A stretch of 34,609 nt of DNA from assembly GCA_002371155.1 (NCBI GenBank), contig DFGC01000018.1:1-34609 (forward strand), given 5' to 3'. The notes beneath the pieces were generated by a model. That model was not told the origin of the DNA. It worked only from the letters and a program-made list of their open reading frames with translations, and did no database searches. The stretch's first letter is position 1. Each line of letters opens with the position of its first letter. Positions 30,178-34,609 of this stretch are shown here, in pieces. The translations under genes and the position numbers were made by a program. The stretch comes from Alphaproteobacteria bacterium UBA3760 (GTDB lineage: Bacteria; Pseudomonadota; Alphaproteobacteria; Rs-D84).

Positions 30178-30206
30178 TTGAACGCATATAAAAAATGTCG
30201 TAAAAT
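30178..30206 (+). promoter_or_regulatory. Putative promoter with very short leader
   Basis: TTGAAC (30178-30183) and TAAAAT (30201-30206) are 17 bp apart. The ATG at 30216 follows 9 nt later with no Shine-Dalgarno sequence, so translation may be leaderless or nearly so. Confidence 0.5.
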
Positions 30207-30215
30207 AAAAATATA

Positions 30216-30431
30216 ATGTCAGAATTAAAACAACAAATTTTTCAAGAATTAAATTCGCTGGAAAATGCGGTTTTGGGGTTGCGTTCGGATGTGTCGGCGG
30301 CCGGTCGCCAAACGGATTTAGAGGTTGCAATTTTAACCGAACAGGTTAAAAATCTGCGTGCACAACGCGCCCGCGCGGTTGAAATGATTGATAAATCTGT
30401 ATCAATTTTGGAAAAATTAAAGAGAAATTAG
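30216..30431 (+). CDS. Small coiled-coil protein upstream of zapA (DUF4164-like)
   Basis: This 71-residue all-helical protein has heptad repeats throughout (LNSLENAVLGLRSDVSAAGR, then EVAILTEQVKNLRAQRARAV). In many alphaproteobacteria a small coiled-coil protein (DUF4164 and relatives) is encoded directly before zapA, and this gene holds that position, 6 nt upstream. A link to cell division is inferred from the pairing. No ribosome binding site is seen before its start. Confidence 0.75.
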   Translation: MSELKQQIFQELNSLENAVLGLRSDVSAAGRQTDLEVAILTEQVKNLRAQRARAVEMIDKSVSILEKLKRN

Positions 30432-30437
30432 GAAAAA

Positions 30438-30716
30438 ATGAGTGTCGTCACAATATCTATTGTAAATAAAAATTATCAAATGGGATGCGAAGATGGGCAA
30501 GAGGCACGCCTGATTGAATTGGGGCGCATTGTTGATGCGCGTGCGCGTGAAATTTTGGATAAAATCGGGCCATTACCTGAAAATTCATTGTTGGCGACAT
30601 TGTGTATTGTTTTGGCAGATTCAATCCATAATCGTCCGGTGGCGGCGGCGACGGATTCTGATTTGCGTGAAATATTGGCGCGAATTCGTGAAATCAAACA
30701 TAAAATCGGGGCTTAA
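30438..30716 (+). CDS. zapA: Cell division protein ZapA
   Basis: ZapA binds FtsZ and promotes bundling of protofilaments in the cytokinetic ring. The 92-residue protein has the family N-terminus (VTISIVNKNYQMGCEDGQEA, then RLIELGRIVDARARE), the central LLATLCIVLADSI helix and a C-terminal coiled coil. Length is typical. AGGAAAAA precedes the ATG. It is co-transcribed with the small coiled-coil gene. No ORF follows on this strand, and the next gene is convergent. Confidence 0.87.
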   Translation: MSVVTISIVNKNYQMGCEDGQEARLIELGRIVDARAREILDKIGPLPENSLLATLCIVLADSIHNRPVAAATDSDLREILARIREIKHKIGA

Positions 30717-30761
30717 AATAAACCCCCAATTTTATTATTTTATAACTTTCAACTGTTTTTA

Positions 30762-31799
30762 TTATTTGTCGCGTTTTTTCAGTGCAAATGGAACAACACT
30801 GGCGGCATTCATTGGCGCACGCACAGTTGGCACAAATTCATTACTTGGGTTTGTGAATTTTCTGATGGCATCACTAATTGCGGTTTCGTGCGAAATTGCA
30901 GCGGCATAATAGTAATTATCATCCGAATACACATATTGAATAAGTTCCATATTTGACATATCCAATATCTCTTGGGCTTGTTTTTCATATATACCCATCA
31001 CGGCATCATTTACATCAAATGCAAATACGGGATATTCGCCAAACATCAGACCATTAAAGTTTATTTCTGCAATTGTTTCGTTATTGTATCCGGCGTACAT
31101 TGGTTTGCCATTTTGTGATTCAATAAATTTTCCATTTACAACGCGACCTCGTCCCAAATACATAATTGCGTGGGTGTTGTTCGGATTTGGTGAACGTTGC
31201 ACAATAATAATTGTTCCAGGATGCAAAGATTCAATCGAATAATTGTTTTTTTCAAACCGTGTGCGCAATTTTTCTATTTCTGCATCGGTTGAATTTTCGG
31301 TTATATTATGTTGTCTCAGATATGCATAGAATGCGGAATTATATTCGTTATCTGATTTATACATTTTCCCATAATGCCATATTCCGCGCGGATATTGTTT
31401 TCTTATTTTGTCGCGAAATGTGGGACACCCAGCGGTATTTGGGGTAAAGTTCGACAAAGTATCACCCAATTCCCGCAAAGACCGGTTTAATTGTGTGCGT
31501 TGACCAAACAAACAATGTAATCCAACCGGCGCGCCCGGTAATTCTTTTCTGACCGCCGATGCATACGACATATTTTGTTTGGATTTTTTTATATTTTTTT
31601 GACCGTCCAATACGCGTTGAATATATTCATCGCATAACGCATCGGCCTTTTGTTGGGCAATATCCGCCGCAGATGGGATTTTTGTCGTTGTTTGTTCTGT
31701 GCGTATTGTATTGCTGTGTGTATCAAACACAGTATCACTCTTTGGCAAAACGGCCAAAGTCCCAAACAAAAAATATGGTAAAATTTTCTTGAACTTCAT
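30762..31799 (-). CDS. Exported protein, possible NlpC/CHAP-like cysteine peptidase
   Basis: This 345-residue protein has a signal peptide (MKFKKILPYFLFGTLAVLP). The middle part has HPGTIIIVQRSPNPNNTHAI followed by MYLGRGRVVNGKFIESQNG, which resembles the His strand of NlpC/P60 or CHAP peptidases (GD(I/V)....HVGIYLG.G..IE). A candidate nucleophile Cys lies upstream (LHCLFGQRTQ or AGCPTFRD), but neither sits in a classical DCSG motif, so the fold assignment is tentative. AGGGAGG precedes the ATG. The target could be peptidoglycan if the family is right. Confidence 0.6.
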   Translation of the reverse strand: MKFKKILPYFLFGTLAVLPKSDTVFDTHSNTIRTEQTTTKIPSAADIAQQKADALCDEYIQRVLDGQKNIKKSKQNMSYASAVRKELPGAPVGLHCLFGQRTQLNRSLRELGDTLSNFTPNTAGCPTFRDKIRKQYPRGIWHYGKMYKSDNEYNSAFYAYLRQHNITENSTDAEIEKLRTRFEKNNYSIESLHPGTIIIVQRSPNPNNTHAIMYLGRGRVVNGKFIESQNGKPMYAGYNNETIAEINFNGLMFGEYPVFAFDVNDAVMGIYEKQAQEILDMSNMELIQYVYSDDNYYYAAAISHETAISDAIRKFTNPSNEFVPTVRAPMNAASVVPFALKKRDK

Positions 31800-32103
31800 C
31801 TTTGCCTCCCTTTTCTACACATGAAATGCGCATAAAACACCGCGATTTCACATAAATTGGTTCGTTACCTTTTCATAACGTACATTCAAACGCGTGAACA
31901 CCACACATTCCGACTTGTCACCACGACAGCCCGCCCAAACCCGGGAACCAAAGATGTTTGTATATACAATATTTACCACAAAATTGGTTTTGTGTCAAGT
32001 CAAAAAATACAGGAATATTGGCATTTGGCAAAACTTCTCAAATTGGACTTGCGAAAATTTTAGAAATGTTATAATTTGCATTTGATAAAACAGAGATGTC
32101 ATT
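31800..32103. other. Intergenic region between divergent genes
   Basis: This 304-base gap separates the exported protein gene (minus) and parC (plus). It contains a TATAAT near 32070 that can serve parC, with a poor -35 (TTGCGA at 15 bp), and a GAGATG ribosome binding site. No RNA gene, repeat or conserved small ORF is visible. Confidence 0.5.
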
Positions 32104-34341
32104 ATGAAAGAAAACGCAAAAATTATCGAAAAAATTGATTCACAACAACTGGGTGATGCATTGTCGGAACGTTATTTGTCATATGCGGTATCGACGATTG
32201 TGTCGCGTGCATTGCCGGATGTTCGTGACGGGTTAAAACCGGTGCATCGTCGTATTTTATATTCCATGTTGCGGCAAAAATTGTCGCCATCGGCGGCGTT
32301 TCGCAAATGTGCAACGGTTGTTGGTGATGTGTTGGGTCATTACCACCCACATGGTGATTCATCGGTCTATGACGCGATGGTTCGTTTGGCCCAGGATTTT
32401 TCTGTGCGTTATCCATTGATAGATGGCCAGGGTAATTTCGGTAATATTGACGGCGACCCCCAGGCGGCATACCGTTATACCGAATCCAAAATGACTGGGG
32501 CGGCTATGCTGATTATGGAGGGCCTGGACGAAGACAGTGTCGATATGATGCCGAATTTCGATGGCACAACGGTCGAACCAACGGTAATGCCGGGCGCGTT
32601 TCCAAATTTATTGGCAAATGGCGGTATGGGAATTGCGGTTGGTATGGCAACAAATATCCCGACACACAACGTGGCCGAGGTTTGCGATGCACTGTGCCTG
32701 GTTGTTGATAAACCGGACGCAACGACTGCACAAATTATGAAGAAATTGGTTGGGCCTGATTTTCCAACCGGTGGTGTTTTAATCGACGATTTTGATACGA
32801 TTGTAAAAAATTATGATACGGGTCGTGGCGCGTTTCGTATTCGCGCAAAATATACGGTCCAAGAATTATCGCGGGGTCAATCCCAGGTTGTAATTACTGA
32901 AATTCCATATGGCATTATCAAATCTAAATTGGTGGAACAAATCGGCGAAATGATTGATTCTAAAAAATTACCATTGGTCGAAGATATCGTCGATGAATCC
33001 ACAACCGATGTTCGCATTGTTATCACGCCAAAAAACAAAAATGTTCCAATTGATAAAATGATGGCGCATTTATTTGCGATGACGGATTTGGAATACAAAT
33101 TCAATATGAATTTCAATGTCATCGATACAAATGGTGCACCGCGCGTTATGCCGATTGGCGATGTGTTGCGTGAATTTATTGCCCATCAAAAGCGGGTTTT
33201 AATTCGTCGCACAAATTGGCGGCTGCGTAATATTGCGCACCGTTTGGAAATATTGGGCGGACTGTTGGTTGTGTATCTGAATTTGGACCGGGTAATTGAA
33301 ATAATCAGAACCGTTGACGACCCGAAACCTGTTTTAATGGCTGAATTTCAACTGACTGAAATCCAGGTTGAATCAATTCTGAACACGCGCCTGCGTTCAC
33401 TGCGTAAATTAGAGGAAATGGAAATCCGTCGCGAAGATGCCGAATTGCGCGCAGAACAGGAAAAATTGCAGGCACTGTTGGCGGACGAATCTGCCCAAAA
33501 TGACCAGTTAAAGGCATGGTTTTTGGATATTAAAAAGATATACGATAAAAAAACAGCATTGGGTCGCCGTCGCACAACATGGGATTCGAATACGCCTGAC
33601 ATCGATGTGAACCCTGATGATTTTATCGAAAAAGAACCTATGACGGTGATTTTATCGGAAATGGGCTGGATTCGCGCCGCCAAGGGGCACCTTGATTTGA
33701 ACAATCTGGATGCGAAATTCAAGGACGGCGATGCGTTGCAAACGGCGTTCCATGCGATGAGTACTGATAAAATAAATATTTTCGGCGCGTCCGGCAAAAT
33801 GTTCACGATTGCGGTGTCTGATTTGCCGTCGGCGCGTGGTTTTGGTGAATCGGTGCGTATGATGGTGGACTTATCGGCTGACGAAAACATTGTTCGCGCA
33901 TTTGTATTGGATACATCGGCGAAATATTTATTGGTGTCGCGTCATGGTGCGGGATTTATTGTGTCTGGTGAAAATTGCCTGGCACAAACAAAAAATGGGA
34001 AACAGGTTATGAATGTCGATGACGCAAACCCGGCGATTTTATGCGTGAATGTTTCCGGCGATATGGTTGCGATATCTGGGTCAAATGACAAACTGTTGAT
34101 ATTCCCGACAGAACAAATCCCGGAAATGTCCCGGGGCAAGGGCGTGATTTTGCAAAAATACAACGCGGAACGCACATATGTTTTGGATGTAATGTTTTTT
34201 AACCAATCTGATGGATTCGGATGGACGACGGGGCGGGGCACAACCAAGTTAGACGACATATCGCCGTGGACGGCAAAACGCGCGTCCCAGGGTCGAACAA
34301 TCCCGGTCGGATTCCCACGCAGTGGCAAATTTAATAAATAA
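32104..34341 (+). CDS. parC: DNA topoisomerase IV subunit A
   Basis: ParC with ParE decatenates daughter chromosomes. The 745-residue protein has the breakage-reunion domain: SERYLSYAVSTIVSRALPDV, then RDGLKPVHRR; the quinolone-region HPHGDSSVYDAM (81-92; Ser86 and Asp90 correspond to E. coli ParC Ser80 and Glu84); and the catalytic tyrosine Tyr125 in AAYRYTE. A coiled-coil arm with primary dimer interface follows near 380-470. The C-terminal beta-pinwheel is short, with blades such as SRGKGVILQKYNAE. The GyrA-box (QRRGGKG) is absent and the length fits ParC, which favours ParC over GyrA. Confidence 0.93.
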   Translation: MKENAKIIEKIDSQQLGDALSERYLSYAVSTIVSRALPDVRDGLKPVHRRILYSMLRQKLSPSAAFRKCATVVGDVLGHYHPHGDSSVYDAMVRLAQDFSVRYPLIDGQGNFGNIDGDPQAAYRYTESKMTGAAMLIMEGLDEDSVDMMPNFDGTTVEPTVMPGAFPNLLANGGMGIAVGMATNIPTHNVAEVCDALCLVVDKPDATTAQIMKKLVGPDFPTGGVLIDDFDTIVKNYDTGRGAFRIRAKYTVQELSRGQSQVVITEIPYGIIKSKLVEQIGEMIDSKKLPLVEDIVDESTTDVRIVITPKNKNVPIDKMMAHLFAMTDLEYKFNMNFNVIDTNGAPRVMPIGDVLREFIAHQKRVLIRRTNWRLRNIAHRLEILGGLLVVYLNLDRVIEIIRTVDDPKPVLMAEFQLTEIQVESILNTRLRSLRKLEEMEIRREDAELRAEQEKLQALLADESAQNDQLKAWFLDIKKIYDKKTALGRRRTTWDSNTPDIDVNPDDFIEKEPMTVILSEMGWIRAAKGHLDLNNLDAKFKDGDALQTAFHAMSTDKINIFGASGKMFTIAVSDLPSARGFGESVRMMVDLSADENIVRAFVLDTSAKYLLVSRHGAGFIVSGENCLAQTKNGKQVMNVDDANPAILCVNVSGDMVAISGSNDKLLIFPTEQIPEMSRGKGVILQKYNAERTYVLDVMFFNQSDGFGWTTGRGTTKLDDISPWTAKRASQGRTIPVGFPRSGKFNK

Positions 34342-34422
34342 TAATTTATACCACATTGTCATCAACTTGTGTAATTATGCCGATGATTCCTCCCCTTTGG
34401 GGCGGAATAGGAGCGGAATAAT

Positions 34423-34587
34423 TCCCCTCCATCGGGCCCCGCAAAATTGCAAAATTTTGTGGGTGATTATTGGAGGGGAGGGCCACGGAGTGGCGGGGAG
34501 GGTGCGGAATGGCGCGCTGTCGTCATACCGCGGTATCGGGCCCCGCCGCGGCGCAATATGCGACGGGTGGGTGATTTCGCGCGGTAT
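34423..34587. repeat. Two diverged palindromic intergenic repeats
   Basis: Copy 1 (34423-34479) has TCCCCTCCA/TGGAGGGGA arms and copy 2 (34525-34587) has ATACCGCG/CGCGGTAT arms. The arms differ, yet both copies share the inner ATCGGGCCCCGC and GGGTGATT blocks in the same order and spacing. They follow parC, are richer in GC than the genes, and contain no ORF. The outer arms seem to have changed while the core was kept. Confidence 0.65.
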
Positions 34588-34609
34588 CCAGTTTGCGAAA
34601 GCAAACTTG

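Noticed and set aside
32104..34341. GyrA instead of ParC
   Set aside because: The protein is about 745 residues, has AAYRYTE rather than AAMRYTE, and lacks the GyrA box.

Overview
The window looks like a chromosome segment of a low-GC, probably anaerobic and host-associated alphaproteobacterium with a compact genome. The pointers are an alphaproteobacterial-style lptE-holA pair, a ZapA preceded by a small coiled-coil protein, and a HTH protein of the alphaproteobacterial CI/S24 type. The only ribonucleotide reductase present is the oxygen-sensitive class III enzyme (NrdD/NrdG), and the small ferredoxin also fits an anaerobe. The assignment is inference from gene content; no rRNA or other taxonomic marker is present. 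No CRISPR array, rRNA, insertion sequence or integrase gene was found.

Layout. 1-2.5 kb: a minus-strand operon of a BI-1 family membrane protein, a 2[4Fe-4S] ferredoxin and an alpha2-type glycyl-tRNA synthetase. 2.6-5.3 kb: exported and hypothetical proteins, one with a phage-structural type domain. 5.4-7.3 kb: lgt and a Fic protein. 7.3-11.4 kb: an accessory region on the 3' side of a tRNA-Ser(UGA) gene. It holds a NUDIX gene and a hypothetical gene, each bounded by copies of one hairpin repeat, then a polymorphic toxin locus (MuF-like motif plus Tlde1/DUF2778 domain) with two small membrane proteins as probable immunity genes and a relic of a second toxin tail. Short copies of the tRNA-Ser 3' end, each with its own terminator, lie next to the tRNA. 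11.6-13.5 kb: NERD protein, PPTase-like protein, HTH protein and a small membrane protein. 13.6-19.2 kb: a second accessory region on the 3' side of tRNA-Glu(UUC). Single genes (deaminase, methyltransferase-like, HAD phosphatase, HExxH protein, lipoproteins) alternate with copies of a palindromic intergenic repeat, and a 248-bp tandem repeat carrying the tRNA-Glu 3' end abuts the tRNA.

19.4-24.4 kb: the class III ribonucleotide reductase locus. The glycyl-radical C-terminus of NrdD is a separate 60-residue ORF, in frame after one TAA stop and with its own strong ribosome binding site. Two pairs of NrdR-box-like palindromes, each with centres 32 bp apart, lie between nrdD and a divergent small gene. 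24.4-34.3 kb: a Cys-rich exported protein, lptE-holA-map-radC, an acidic/membrane gene pair, a coiled-coil gene plus zapA, an exported protein and parC. The right end carries two diverged palindromic repeats.

Together the stable genes cover translation, DNA replication, envelope biogenesis and anaerobic dNTP supply. The two tRNA-flanked regions look like acquisition hotspots whose cargo is added one gene at a time with tRNA-3'-end-like hairpin plus terminator sequences at the borders. Several genes (2630, 12372, 16697) have TATAAT exactly 6 nt before the ATG and no Shine-Dalgarno sequence, which points to leaderless mRNAs.
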